Positions 52,885-61,100 are shown, counted from the first letter of the stretch. The stretch: 64,000 nt of DNA from an uncultured Clostridia bacterium (GCA_934444735.1 CAKSDE010000012.1:1-64000), one strand, 5' to 3'. Program-made: numbers and translations. The notes: generated by a model from the letters alone, not told the origin.

Positions 52885-54929
52885 ACTATCAACCTTTCAA
52901 AAAAAGATGCAACCTGATAAAACAGAACAGATACGATCCATGCAATGCCCAATTGCAGCAAAATAGCAGTAAATGTCCATTTGAATGATTCTGTCTCTTT
53001 TTTTATTACCGCAATCGTTGCGGCACACGGAATATAGAGAAGGCAGAAAAGCATCATCGAATAAGCATTTATTGCAGAAAATCCTGAAGCGGCAAGCAGA
53101 TCCTTTAATTGCATAAGACCTTGTTCGGAAGCAATGTTGGGTATGCCATACAAAACGCCTGTCGAGGAAACAACCAGCTCTTTTGCTGCGATTCCGGATA
53201 TTAGCGATACCGCTGTTTTCCATTGCCCCAAGCCGGCAGGAGAGAGCAGGGGGGCAAAAATATGCCCGATTGTCGCAGCAAAGCTTTCCGACATCTCGGT
53301 TGTATATCCGTTTTTGCCAAAATTCATCAGAAACCATAGAACAACAGAAGCAGCAAAAATGGTAGTTCCCGCTTTGGTCAGGTAGTCCTTAACCTTTTCC
53401 CAAACGTAGATTATAACCGTTCTTGCGTTAGGTATCTTGTATTCGGGAAGTTCTATCAAAAGTTCATTATCCTCGGTGTTTTTGCCTATTTTGCTGAAGA
53501 TAAACTGCAAAAGTATTGCGATCAGAACCCCGATTACATACATGGAATATGCTGCAAGCATGGCAAATTTCCCAAAAAACATCTGCGAGAGCATAACGTA
53601 TATCGGAAGCCTTGCACTGCAAGACATAAAAGGAGTTACCAGAATAACTTTTATTCTGTCGTGCTTATCCTCTAAGGCACGGGATGCCATAACAGCAGGG
53701 ACGCTGCAACCGAACCCCAAAAGCATGGGTATGAAAGCACGTCCGGAAAGCCCGATTTTTCCCATGATTCCATCCATAATATATGCAACTCTTGACATAT
53801 ATCCGCTGTCCTCCAAAAAGGCAAGCGCCACAAACAAGATAAATATATTCGGCAGGAATGTAAGAATACTGCCGACTCCGGCAATGATTCCGTCTGTTAT
53901 AAGGGAATGCACAGGGGGAGAGACGTCCAAAAGAATCAGCCCGTTTGAAACGGCACCGGAGAATAACTCAATCCAATGCTCAAAGTAACCTTTTAACCAA
54001 TCGCCGACAGTAAAGGTCAGGAAGAATACGAAAGCCATTATCAGTAAAAAAGCCGGGATCCCCCATATTCGGTGGATGAGTATATTGTCCGCTTTGTCGG
54101 TCATGCGGCTTTTTGCAGCCTTATTGACCACTACTTCATCAATGATTTCACTGATAAAATCATAGCGTTGATTTATGATTTCCGATTCGTATCCGGAATC
54201 TTGTATGTCGCTTGCGTCAATCGGGTATTTTTCGGAAATGTCGTCGTCATTTTCGAGAATTTTAATCGAATGCCAACGATAATTAGTCAAATGTGGATAT
54301 TTTTTCTTTAACCTGTCCGTTATAATGTCAATTTTTTCTTCGATTTCATCGGAATAGACCATTACACAGTCACGGTGATGGTCGTGCTCATGATCACCGG
54401 GGGCGTGATGATGCTCAAAACCTTGCGCAGGTGTGTTTTTATGATGTGCAACGGCGTGCATCAGCACTTCAAGACCGGTCCTTTTTCTTGCAGATACCGG
54501 TACAACTGGAATGCCGAGCATTTCGGGGAGTCTGTGCAGATCTATTTCCATGCCGCGTTCCTCGACAATATCCATCATGTTTAGTGCCAAAACAACAGGT
54601 TTGTTCAATTCGATAAGCTGTATGGTAAGATAAAGGTTACGCTCTAAAGAAGATGCATCCGCAACGTCAATTATAACATTGACATCATCGCTTAGTATGT
54701 ATTCTCTTGAAAGCTTTTCCTCCATGGTGTATGATGTGAGTGAATATATTCCGGGAAGATCGACAAGCTTGTAATTTTCGTCGTGAAAATTCATTGTGCC
54801 TTCCTTTTTTTCGACTGTAACTCCCGGCCAATTGGCAACTTTTAATTTTGCACCGGTGTAGGCGTTAAAAAGTGTGGTTTTGCCGCAGTTGGGGTTGCCG
54901 ATAAAGGCAACATTTAATGTATTATTCAT
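52881..54929 (-). CDS. feoB: Ferrous iron transporter FeoB
   Basis: This 682-residue GTPase-coupled membrane transporter imports Fe2+. The N-terminal G domain has G1 GNPNCGKT (11-18), G3 VDLPG, G4 NMMD and G5 SARKRT. After a short helical domain come about ten transmembrane segments, with GFGCSVPAVMASRALED (Gate region) and the C-terminal GIAAKELVVSS. A His-rich insertion at about 162-188 (nine His plus a Cys) separates the G and helical domains and could bind metal. Four-base overlaps join it to feoA and to the Cys-rich peptide. Confidence 0.96.
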   Translation of the reverse strand: MNNTLNVAFIGNPNCGKTTLFNAYTGAKLKVANWPGVTVEKKEGTMNFHDENYKLVDLPGIYSLTSYTMEEKLSREYILSDDVNVIIDVADASSLERNLYLTIQLIELNKPVVLALNMMDIVEERGMEIDLHRLPEMLGIPVVPVSARKRTGLEVLMHAVAHHKNTPAQGFEHHHAPGDHEHDHHRDCVMVYSDEIEEKIDIITDRLKKKYPHLTNYRWHSIKILENDDDISEKYPIDASDIQDSGYESEIINQRYDFISEIIDEVVVNKAAKSRMTDKADNILIHRIWGIPAFLLIMAFVFFLTFTVGDWLKGYFEHWIELFSGAVSNGLILLDVSPPVHSLITDGIIAGVGSILTFLPNIFILFVALAFLEDSGYMSRVAYIMDGIMGKIGLSGRAFIPMLLGFGCSVPAVMASRALEDKHDRIKVILVTPFMSCSARLPIYVMLSQMFFGKFAMLAAYSMYVIGVLIAILLQFIFSKIGKNTEDNELLIELPEYKIPNARTVIIYVWEKVKDYLTKAGTTIFAASVVLWFLMNFGKNGYTTEMSESFAATIGHIFAPLLSPAGLGQWKTAVSLISGIAAKELVVSSTGVLYGIPNIASEQGLMQLKDLLAASGFSAINAYSMMLFCLLYIPCAATIAVIKKETESFKWTFTAILLQLGIAWIVSVLFYQVASFFERLIV

Positions 54930-55153
54930 TTGTTTTCCTCCCTAATACTTATTCCTTGTGAAAAGCCGCGTCCGAGAGCAAAACGAGTTCCGCGTATTCT
55001 GATAACCACAGAACCTGACATCTTCCTATTGATGACATATATTTTTGTTCCGTGAGTCATACCGAGTGCCTCAAGTCTGTGTGTGATGCCTTTCCCGAGC
55101 CACATACCTGTTACGGTATAACACTTGCCGATTTGTGCGTTGCTTAAAAACAT
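54926..55153 (-). CDS. feoA: Ferrous iron transport protein FeoA
   Basis: This 75-residue cytoplasmic SH3-like protein binds and modulates FeoB. Its features are LGKGITHRLEALGMTHGTKI (FeoA signature), followed by GSVVIRIRGTRFALGR. It has the normal length for the family. The RBS GGAGGG is 6 nt before the ATG. It is the first gene of the feoA-feoB-peptide-ClC operon, whose promoter region carries an inverted repeat at 55172-55202. Confidence 0.93.
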   Translation of the reverse strand: MFLSNAQIGKCYTVTGMWLGKGITHRLEALGMTHGTKIYVINRKMSGSVVIRIRGTRFALGRGFSQGISIREENK

Positions 55154-55171
55154 AAATGTCCCTCCAAAAAA

Positions 55172-55212
55172 CTCAATAAATATAGTTTAGCACATTATTG
55201 AGAAGATATCAA
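55172..55212 (-). promoter_or_regulatory. feo promoter with overlapping inverted repeat (candidate operator)
   Basis: On the minus strand TTGATA (55207-55212), 17 bp and TAAACT (55184-55189) form a promoter. CTCAATAA (55172-55179) and TTATTGAG (55195-55202) are perfect inverted half-sites straddling the -10. An iron-responsive repressor is the natural reader, but the sequence is not a textbook Fur or DtxR box. Confidence 0.5.
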
Positions 55213-55249
55213 TACATATTTTGAATAAATTTTTTAAAAAGGGATCAGT

Positions 55250-55278
55250 TTGACAAGTGTTTTTGTTTGTGGTATACT
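55250..55278 (+). promoter_or_regulatory. Promoter of the HAD phosphatase
   Basis: TTGACA (55250-55255), 17-bp spacer, TATACT (55273-55278) with TGTGG before it. It is divergent from feo. Confidence 0.8.
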
Positions 55279-55313
55279 TAAAAATAAAATGATAACAAAA
55301 GGAAGATGGAATT

Positions 55314-55997
55314 ATGATAAAAGCTGTGATTTTTGACATGGACGGAACAGTTACCGATACTCTTTCGACGATTGCGTATTTTGGAAATTTTGCACTGGAA
55401 AAAAACGGATTTGAGCCGATTGATGAGGCCGAATATAAGTATTTTGCGGGAAACGGAAAAAAGATACTCATAAGAAGAATGTTGGATTACGGAAATAACT
55501 ATACTCCCGATAATTATAAACGCGTTGAGAAAACGTATGATGATGCATATGAGGGAGATACTGTGGGAAAAACAACGGTTTTTGACGGTATTTTGCCGCT
55601 TTTGGAAAAATTACATCAAAAGGGTATTAAAACGGCGGTAAATTCAAATAAACCGGATAATGTTGCCGTTGCGGCATTAAATAAAATTTTCCCGAAAGGG
55701 AGCTTTGATGATGCGTGCGGACAAAAAGAAGATGTGCCGATAAAACCCGATCCGACGGCGGCTTTGAGATTGGCTGCCGAGTTTGGCGCAAAACCCGGGG
55801 AGTGCGTTTTTGTCGGAGATACGTCTGTTGATATTGAAACGGCAAAAAATGCCGGTATGCACAGTATCGGCGTTTTGTGGGGATTCCGCGATTTTTCCGA
55901 GCTGCATGAGGCGGGAGCAGAGTATATTGCGGAAAAACCTGAGGAAATATGGGATATAATTTTAAAAATAGAAAGTGAGAAAATGAGAGATAATTAA
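55314..55997 (+). CDS. HAD-superfamily hydrolase, phosphoglycolate phosphatase-like
   Basis: This 227-residue cytoplasmic phosphatase has the nucleophile D8 and general acid D10 in FDMDGT. A cap domain covers about 18-85. Motif II is NSNKPD, the motif III lysine lies in KPDPTA, and motif IV is FVGDTSVDIETAKNAGM. The family removes phosphate from small molecules such as phosphoglycolate; the true substrate is not determined. RBS AAGGAAG. Ribosomal genes follow under their own promoter. Confidence 0.9.
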   Translation: MIKAVIFDMDGTVTDTLSTIAYFGNFALEKNGFEPIDEAEYKYFAGNGKKILIRRMLDYGNNYTPDNYKRVEKTYDDAYEGDTVGKTTVFDGILPLLEKLHQKGIKTAVNSNKPDNVAVAALNKIFPKGSFDDACGQKEDVPIKPDPTAALRLAAEFGAKPGECVFVGDTSVDIETAKNAGMHSIGVLWGFRDFSELHEAGAEYIAEKPEEIWDIILKIESEKMRDN

Positions 55998-56056
55998 AGA
56001 AAATGAGAGAAAAACAGAGATTGAAAATAATATTTTATTTTATTTGAAAAAAGTTG

Positions 56057-56085
56057 TTGACAAGATGAAAAAAGTGTAGTAAAAT
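56057..56085 (+). promoter_or_regulatory. Promoter of rplM-rpsI
   Basis: TTGACA (56057-56062), 17-bp spacer, TAAAAT (56080-56085). Confidence 0.8.
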
Positions 56086-56100
56086 ATTTTTTGTGAGTTT

Positions 56101-56120
56101 GGAAAAATACATTTTTTTCC
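56101..56120 (+). promoter_or_regulatory. Hairpin in the rplM leader (possible L13 autoregulation element)
   Basis: GGAAAAA pairs with TTTTTCC around a short loop in the roughly 70-nt leader. Short hairpin leaders upstream of rplM that may bind L13 are known in Firmicutes. Assignment here rests on position and a simple stem only. Confidence 0.35.
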
Positions 56121-56161
56121 GAATAAAAATTTAATCGTTTATAATAAGGAGGTTAATTTCC

Positions 56162-56599
56162 ATGAGTAGCTATATGGCAAAACCACAGGAAATCAAAAGA
56201 AAATGGTATATCATCGATGCTGAAAATAAGCCGCTCGGAAGAGTTGCGGCTCAGGCTGCAAGTATATTGAGAGGTAAGCACCTTCCGACATATACTCCGA
56301 ACGTTGACTGCGGTGATCACGTAATTATCATCAATGCGGCAAAGGCTGTTTTGACAGGCAACAAGCTGAACCAGAAGGTTCGTTATTATCACACAGGCTG
56401 GGTAGGCGGAATTAAGGAAATCCACTACAATAAGCTTATGGCTGAAAAGCCTGAGGACGCTGTAATGTATGCTGTAAAGGGTATGCTCCCGAACAATACA
56501 ATCGGAAGAAAGGCTCTTACAAGACTGCGCGTTTATAAAGATGCAGAACATAATAATGCTGCACAGAAGCCGGAAAATTGGCCGGGCGAAATTAAATAA
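56162..56599 (+). CDS. rplM: 50S ribosomal protein L13
   Basis: This 145-residue large-subunit protein has the motifs KRKWYIIDAENKPLGRVA and ILRGKHLPTYTPNVDCGD, then YYHTGWVGG and VKGMLPNNTIGRKALTRL, at normal length. The RBS AAGGAGG precedes the ATG at 56162. The first four residues could be skipped by starting at the second ATG. The rpsI gene follows after 15 nt, the conserved L13-S9 pair. Confidence 0.98.
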   Translation: MSSYMAKPQEIKRKWYIIDAENKPLGRVAAQAASILRGKHLPTYTPNVDCGDHVIIINAAKAVLTGNKLNQKVRYYHTGWVGGIKEIHYNKLMAEKPEDAVMYAVKGMLPNNTIGRKALTRLRVYKDAEHNNAAQKPENWPGEIK

Positions 56600-56614
56600 G
56601 GAGGATTTTTAATC

Positions 56615-57010
56615 ATGGCAAAAGTTCAATACTATGGTACAGGTAGAAGAAAGTCTTCCGTTGCAAGAGTTCGTTTGGTACCGGGCAACGGCAAGATTAC
56701 AATAAATAAAAGAGATATTGACGATTATTTCGGTCTTGATACTTTAAAGGTTATCGTTCGTCAGCCGTTGACATTGACATCTACTATTTCTAAGTTTGAT
56801 GTAATTGCAACAGTTGAGGGCGGCGGATTTACAGGTCAAGCAGGTGCTATCCGTCACGGTATAGCAAGAGCATTGCTTGAAGTTGATTCAGACGCTTTCA
56901 GAGCTGATTTGAAAGCTGCCGGATTCCTGACAAGAGATTCAAGAATGAAGGAAAGAAAGAAGTACGGCTTGAAGGCTGCTCGTCGTGCACCACAGTTCTC
57001 AAAGAGATAA
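56615..57010 (+). CDS. rpsI: 30S ribosomal protein S9
   Basis: This 131-residue small-subunit protein has YYGTGRRKSSVARVRLVPG at the N-terminus, then GGGFTGQAGAIRHGIARALL. The basic tail KKYGLKAARRAPQFSKR reaches the P-site tRNA. It is co-transcribed with rplM, with RBS AAGGAGG, and ends at the terminator at 57023. Confidence 0.98.
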   Translation: MAKVQYYGTGRRKSSVARVRLVPGNGKITINKRDIDDYFGLDTLKVIVRQPLTLTSTISKFDVIATVEGGGFTGQAGAIRHGIARALLEVDSDAFRADLKAAGFLTRDSRMKERKKYGLKAARRAPQFSKR

Positions 57011-57022
57011 GAAAACTATCCG

Positions 57023-57054
57023 GAAAACCCTTATTTTTCAAGGGTTTTCTTTTT
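57023..57054 (+). terminator. Terminator of rplM-rpsI
   Basis: GAAAACCC / GGGTTTTC stem followed by TTTTT, 13 nt after the rpsI stop. Confidence 0.85.
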
Positions 57055-57062
57055 GCACCGTT

Positions 57063-57431
57063 TTTTCAAATGTAATAAGTAAAAAAGTATTTCAAACCGT
57101 GAAGCCGATTACATCAACAGGAATATCGCAGTTGTTTGGCGGTATAGTTTTGTTGATGATAGGTGATCTTTGGGGTGGTGGTATGGACTTTGTCTTTGAA
57201 AAATCTGCATTCATTATGGTCTATATATGTTTTGCATCAATTTTCAGCTACTCGATTTGGTTTACGGTAGTAAAAAACGGTGAATTATCAAAGCTGTTTA
57301 TTATAAAATTTGCAGAGCCTGTATTTGTATGTATATTTGGTGCAATACTTTTAGGTGAAAACATATTTAAAGTTCAATATATTTTAGCGTTTTTGCTCAT
57401 TGCAGGCGGAATATATATTTCAAATAAATAA
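57063..57431 (+). pseudogene. EamA/DMT transporter remnant (C-terminal half only)
   Basis: An open frame without its own start codon encodes about 122 residues like the second half of an EamA-type drug/metabolite transporter. It has FSNVISKKVFQTVKPITSTG, SYSIWFTVVKNGELSKLFII and FAEPVFVCIFGAILLGE, with four hydrophobic segments. The first five helices are missing, and the frame runs back into the rpsI terminator. The break lies at about 57040-57063. No RBS or promoter is visible. It is read as a decayed gene whose 5' half was deleted. Confidence 0.75.
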
Positions 57432-57450
57432 ATTTTACACACTACTTTGT

Positions 57451-57624
57451 TTAGCTTAATTTTAAGTTCTTATACACAATTCCTGAAATAAATAACATAC
57501 AAGCAACAAAAAATAGAGAAAACCACGCCGATAGTTGAAATAGTGTAAAGGTAGACACACGGGTATCTACCTTTATTACTTCACATGGCGGTGGATATTT
57601 ATTAACGGGAATATCTTTATCCGT
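57451..57624 (-). pseudogene. Remnant of a membrane-protein C-terminus
   Basis: A 57-codon frame with no start codon ends at TAA 57453-57451. It reads from TDKDIPVNKYPPPCEV through a hydrophobic helix, SAWFSLFFVACMLFISGIVY, to KNLKLS. Its pattern (polar loop, one helix, short basic tail) is that of the last segment of a polytopic membrane protein. The upstream end is cut at the GT51 gene. It includes a small hairpin (57547-57574). The protein family is not recognised. Confidence 0.45.
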
Positions 57625-58306
57625 TTAATATTTTATCAGCCTCGTCCTCAGAGATATATTCGGAGCGGACCATACTTTCAAGCACTTTTTTCTGACGTTT
57701 TGCCGCAAGCTCGGAATTGTTGGAGTAGACCGACGGAGCATTCGGTATGCCGGCTAACAGTGTGGATTCATATTTTGTCATGTCCGACGGAGCTTTGTTA
57801 AAATATTTTTTTGCCGCGTCATGTATGTTATAGCAGCCTTTTCCGTAATAAATCACATTAAAATAAAGCTCTAAGATATCGTCTTTTTCGTATTCGCGTT
57901 CGATTTTTAAAGCCATGAGTATTTCGGCAATTTTCCGTGACGGTGTGCCGTCTTGCGGAAAGTATATATTTTTGGCGAGCTGCTGTGTGATTGTGCTGCC
58001 GCCTTCTAAAGGCTTCAGATAGCGGATATCGGTTGCAATTGCGCGTGCCGTGCCGATATAATCGAATCCGTGATGCTTGTAAAAGCGCCTGTCCTCAACG
58101 GAAACCATTGCATTTTTAAAGGTTTCGGGAATATTGGAAAGCTGTGTATAGTTGCTTTGAGCCTGTATTTCGGCGATTTTATCCGGGAGAGGACACTCTT
58201 TTAGTGCATTATAATATTTCATATATCCGGCAGTGCCGAAATATGCACCTGCCAATAAGAGAATAATCAAAAGGCTTTTTAGTATAAATTTAAAAAATTT
58301 CTTCAT
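57617..58306 (-). CDS. Monofunctional peptidoglycan transglycosylase (GT51)
   Basis: This 229-residue membrane-anchored glycosyltransferase polymerises lipid II into glycan strands. It has an N-terminal transmembrane helix (about 8-28). The GT51 motifs are SVEDRRFYKHHGFD, with catalytic E71, then GGSTITQQLAKNIYF, RKIAEILMALKIE, ELYFNVIYYGKGCYN and the tail LLAGIPNAPSVYSN. It lacks a transpeptidase domain, so it is of the MtgA type. The start is the ATG at 58306 with GGAGGA; nine upstream in-frame codons precede that RBS. Confidence 0.92.
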   Translation of the reverse strand: MKKFFKFILKSLLIILLLAGAYFGTAGYMKYYNALKECPLPDKIAEIQAQSNYTQLSNIPETFKNAMVSVEDRRFYKHHGFDYIGTARAIATDIRYLKPLEGGSTITQQLAKNIYFPQDGTPSRKIAEILMALKIEREYEKDDILELYFNVIYYGKGCYNIHDAAKKYFNKAPSDMTKYESTLLAGIPNAPSVYSNNSELAAKRQKKVLESMVRSEYISEDEADKILNG

Positions 58307-58331
58307 AAAAATATCCTCCTCACGTATTTCC

Positions 58332-58360
58332 ATTATATACTATATTTTGACATAAAGCAA
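58332..58360 (-). promoter_or_regulatory. Promoter of the transglycosylase gene
   Basis: TTGCTT (58355-58360), 17 bp, TATAAT (58332-58337) on the minus strand. Confidence 0.7.
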
Positions 58361-58412
58361 GAGGATTTACCTTAAATAATTCTTAAAAATATGTTAAGAA
58401 AACGTTTTGAGG

Positions 58413-58673
58413 GAAATAATCTTCGCATCTTATCCAATATTCACGGCTCGGAGTATAAGCATACGCCGTCGCTGCTCATATCGGCAATCTGCTTGATTCT
58501 TTCCCTCAAAATAATATGTGAAATAACCGTCACATCCTATCCAATATTCACGGCTCGGAGTATAAGCATACGCCGTCGCTGCTCATATCGGCAATCTGCT
58601 TGATTCTTTCCCTCAAAATAATATGTGAAATAATCGGCGCATCTTATCCAATCTTCACGGCTTAGAGTATAAG
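58413..58673. repeat. 107-bp tandem repeat array, about 2.4 copies
   Basis: TATCCAATATTCACGG recurs at 58431, 58538 and (as TATCCAATCTTCACGG) 58645, giving an exact 107-bp period. The first two copies are nearly identical, including CTCGGAGTATAAGCATACGC; the third is partial and diverged. No RBS-led ORF fits. It occupies the 436-bp gap 58307-58742 with the hairpin at 58705. Confidence 0.85.
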
Positions 58674-58704
58674 TTTCATATCGGGAATATAAAAGACATA
58701 TGAC

Positions 58705-58739
58705 ATAACCCCCCAAAGCGCTGCTCCGGGGGGGGTTAT
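58705..58739. terminator. GC-rich hairpin at the end of the MurE-ArgB operon
   Basis: ATAACCCCCC / GGGGGGTTAT inverted repeat 4 nt after the operon's last stop. There is no good U-run on either strand, so its efficiency as a terminator is uncertain. Confidence 0.5.
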
Positions 58740-58742
58740 AAA

Positions 58743-61100
58743 TTATTTACCGATTGTTGTGCCGATTTTTTTTGGTGTTATAAAGTTTGTTACGAGATTA
58801 TATTTTATTTTACCGTTTAGGATAACAACCTCCGAAACACCGTTCTTTATAGATGATATGCAATTTTTCAGCTTAGGCAGCATTCCGCCGTCGATAAAGC
58901 CCTTTTCCATCAGTTCCTCCGCTTTATCTACGGTCAAGTGATTTACTATGGTTTTATCGTTTTTGACATCTAAAAGTATTCCGTCAACATCGGTCACGAA
59001 TACCAATGTATCGGCATTTACGCTTTCTGCGATTGCAAGTGCGGCATCATCTGCGTTTATATTTAATGCGTGTCCGTTTACATCACAGGAAATAGGCGAT
59101 ATAACGGGAAGATAGCCGTTATCCGAAAGCAGTGTCAGAATTGCCGGGTTTACCTCGCATATCTCACCTGCAAAGCCTATATCGCCCTCGGGAATAACCT
59201 TCTTTTGGGCGGTTATAAGCTTTGCGTCACGTCCCGATATTCCGATTGCGTTTATATTTTCATTGCGAAGTGCCTGGACAATGCTCTTATTTACATTTCC
59301 GCTCAAAACCATCTCGACCGTATCGAGAGATGTCTCATCGGTTACTCTGTAACCGTTTATGAATTTACTCGGAATTGAGCGCAGTTTAAGCTCTGCGGAA
59401 ATCTTTTTTCCCCCGCCGTGGACAATAATTATTTTTGCGCCCATTGTATTCATCAGTGCGATGTCGTCAAAAAGATTTTTTAAAAGCGACATATCCTCCA
59501 TAATACTTCCGCCGAGCTTTATAACTACGGTTTTATTATAAAGCTTTCTTAGGGCAGGGAGAATGTCATGCAGACTGCTGATTTTTTCGGCAGAGTCTAT
59601 ATGATGCGAAACATCATGTTCCTTCAGATATTTTTTGGTATACTCGACATCGGTAAGACACGGTTCATACACAGTACCGCGCTTTAGGCGTGTTTCATTT
59701 CCCTTGCCCGTGACAAGAATTATACTCTTGCCGCGGCAGTCGGATATTGCCTTTTTTATTGCGTCGCCGCGATCGGGAATTATCTCATACGGGCAATTCT
59801 CGGAAGCTACATATCCTGCGATTTCATCGCATATTTTCATAAGCGGCTCTTCGCCGAAATCTTCTTCTGTGATGTAAACCTTATCGGCAAATTTCCCGGC
59901 AGTAATGCCCAGGTCATGACGTCTGCCGAGCGCTTTTTTTCCGGGACAGCCAAAAACTATCGAAATGTGTCTTTCGGGAAATTCCTTTTTCACCGAGTCA
60001 AAAAGCGTTTCAAAGCTCATTTTGTTGTGAGCGTAATCGACTATAACGATAATTTCGCTGTCGGCATTTGAATAAACCTCCATGCGCCCAGATGAGCGCG
60101 CTTTCATAAGCCCTACATACATACATTCTGCCGGAATCCCGTAAAGATAGCATACGCTTATCGCGGCAAGAGCATTTTGGACGTTGAAAAGTCCCGGGAT
60201 TGTAAGGGTAAACTCGCCTGTATATCCCGGCATACGAACAGTAAAGTGTGTGTCATGCCCGACTTTTTTTATGTCGTAGGCATATACATCTGCGGATTCG
60301 TCAACACTCGAAAAGGTGATAACTTTCTCACAATTGCCGCAAGATTCAAGGACACGCTTTGAATATGGCGAGTCGATACAAATTGCCGCTTTTTTTGTTT
60401 GTGAAAAAAGCTTAAGCTTGGAGGAGAAGTAATCTTCAAAATTCGGATGCTCGATATCGCTTATATGATCCTCGCCGATATTTAAAAAACAAGCGACATC
60501 ATAGGTTATCCCCATGACACGGTGATATTTTAATGCCTGCGACGAAACCTCCATTGTAAGGTAGTCTATGTTTGAATCAACTGCATTTTTAAAGTGCCTG
60601 TGTAACTCGATCGGCTCGGGCGTTGTAAGACGCGACTCGATATTTGCAACACCGTCGTAGGTATCTATCGACGAGATTATCGCACTTAAATTTTTATTGT
60701 TGTGCAGGAGATATTCGTCGAGAATATACTTTATAAAATACGCTGTGGTGGACTTGCCTTTTGTGCCTGTTATGCCTGTTAAATTGATTTTTTCCCAGAT
60801 GTTTTCAAAATACAGATTTACCGTAAATGCCATAGCTTTTCTGATGTCGTTTACTAAAATGTAATCACAGGGAACATCGTGCTTTGTTTCGGATATATAG
60901 CATATTGCGCCGCTTTTTACGGCGGATAAGAGATATTCTTCTTTAAAGTGCGAGCCTTTGCAGATAAAGAGAGTATTTTGAGAAACCTCCCGTGAATTAT
61001 AGGAGATATTTTCGATTGGGAGGTCTGCTTTTATGTCAGACGCGCATAAAAGTCCGTTTTCGTCTAAGAGTTTTACATAATCCGAAATATTATAGGTCAT
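58743..61100 (-). CDS. MurE-like ligase fused to acetylglutamate-kinase-like domain
   Basis: This 785-residue fusion has a Mur ligase at about residues 1-495. Its ATP loop is GITGTKGKST (109-118), with LTTPEP, TMEVSSQALKYHR and the C-terminal domain VDYAHNKMSFE and GCPGKKALGRR. Where DAP-adding MurE has DNPR this protein has TEEDFGEEP (411-419), so a substrate other than meso-DAP is likely. Residues about 522-785 form a full amino-acid kinase of the ArgB type: KLGGS (K528), VHGGG, GYRVTD, NINADDAA, VTDVDGI and MLPK (K743). Both active sites look intact. RBS AAAGGAG; overlaps the racemase gene by 11 nt. Confidence 0.9.
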   Translation of the reverse strand: MTYNISDYVKLLDENGLLCASDIKADLPIENISYNSREVSQNTLFICKGSHFKEEYLLSAVKSGAICYISETKHDVPCDYILVNDIRKAMAFTVNLYFENIWEKINLTGITGTKGKSTTAYFIKYILDEYLLHNNKNLSAIISSIDTYDGVANIESRLTTPEPIELHRHFKNAVDSNIDYLTMEVSSQALKYHRVMGITYDVACFLNIGEDHISDIEHPNFEDYFSSKLKLFSQTKKAAICIDSPYSKRVLESCGNCEKVITFSSVDESADVYAYDIKKVGHDTHFTVRMPGYTGEFTLTIPGLFNVQNALAAISVCYLYGIPAECMYVGLMKARSSGRMEVYSNADSEIIVIVDYAHNKMSFETLFDSVKKEFPERHISIVFGCPGKKALGRRHDLGITAGKFADKVYITEEDFGEEPLMKICDEIAGYVASENCPYEIIPDRGDAIKKAISDCRGKSIILVTGKGNETRLKRGTVYEPCLTDVEYTKKYLKEHDVSHHIDSAEKISSLHDILPALRKLYNKTVVIKLGGSIMEDMSLLKNLFDDIALMNTMGAKIIIVHGGGKKISAELKLRSIPSKFINGYRVTDETSLDTVEMVLSGNVNKSIVQALRNENINAIGISGRDAKLITAQKKVIPEGDIGFAGEICEVNPAILTLLSDNGYLPVISPISCDVNGHALNINADDAALAIAESVNADTLVFVTDVDGILLDVKNDKTIVNHLTVDKAEELMEKGFIDGGMLPKLKNCISSIKNGVSEVVILNGKIKYNLVTNFITPKKIGTTIGK

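Noticed and set aside
56985..57062. ATG inside rpsI as the start of the EamA fragment
   Set aside because: It would overlap the S9 coding end and the terminator; the homology begins only near 57063, so the fragment is treated as a pseudogene.
58391..58603. 70-codon plus-strand frame in the tandem repeat
   Set aside because: It is created by the 107-bp repeat, has no RBS, and the frame is not maintained in the third copy.
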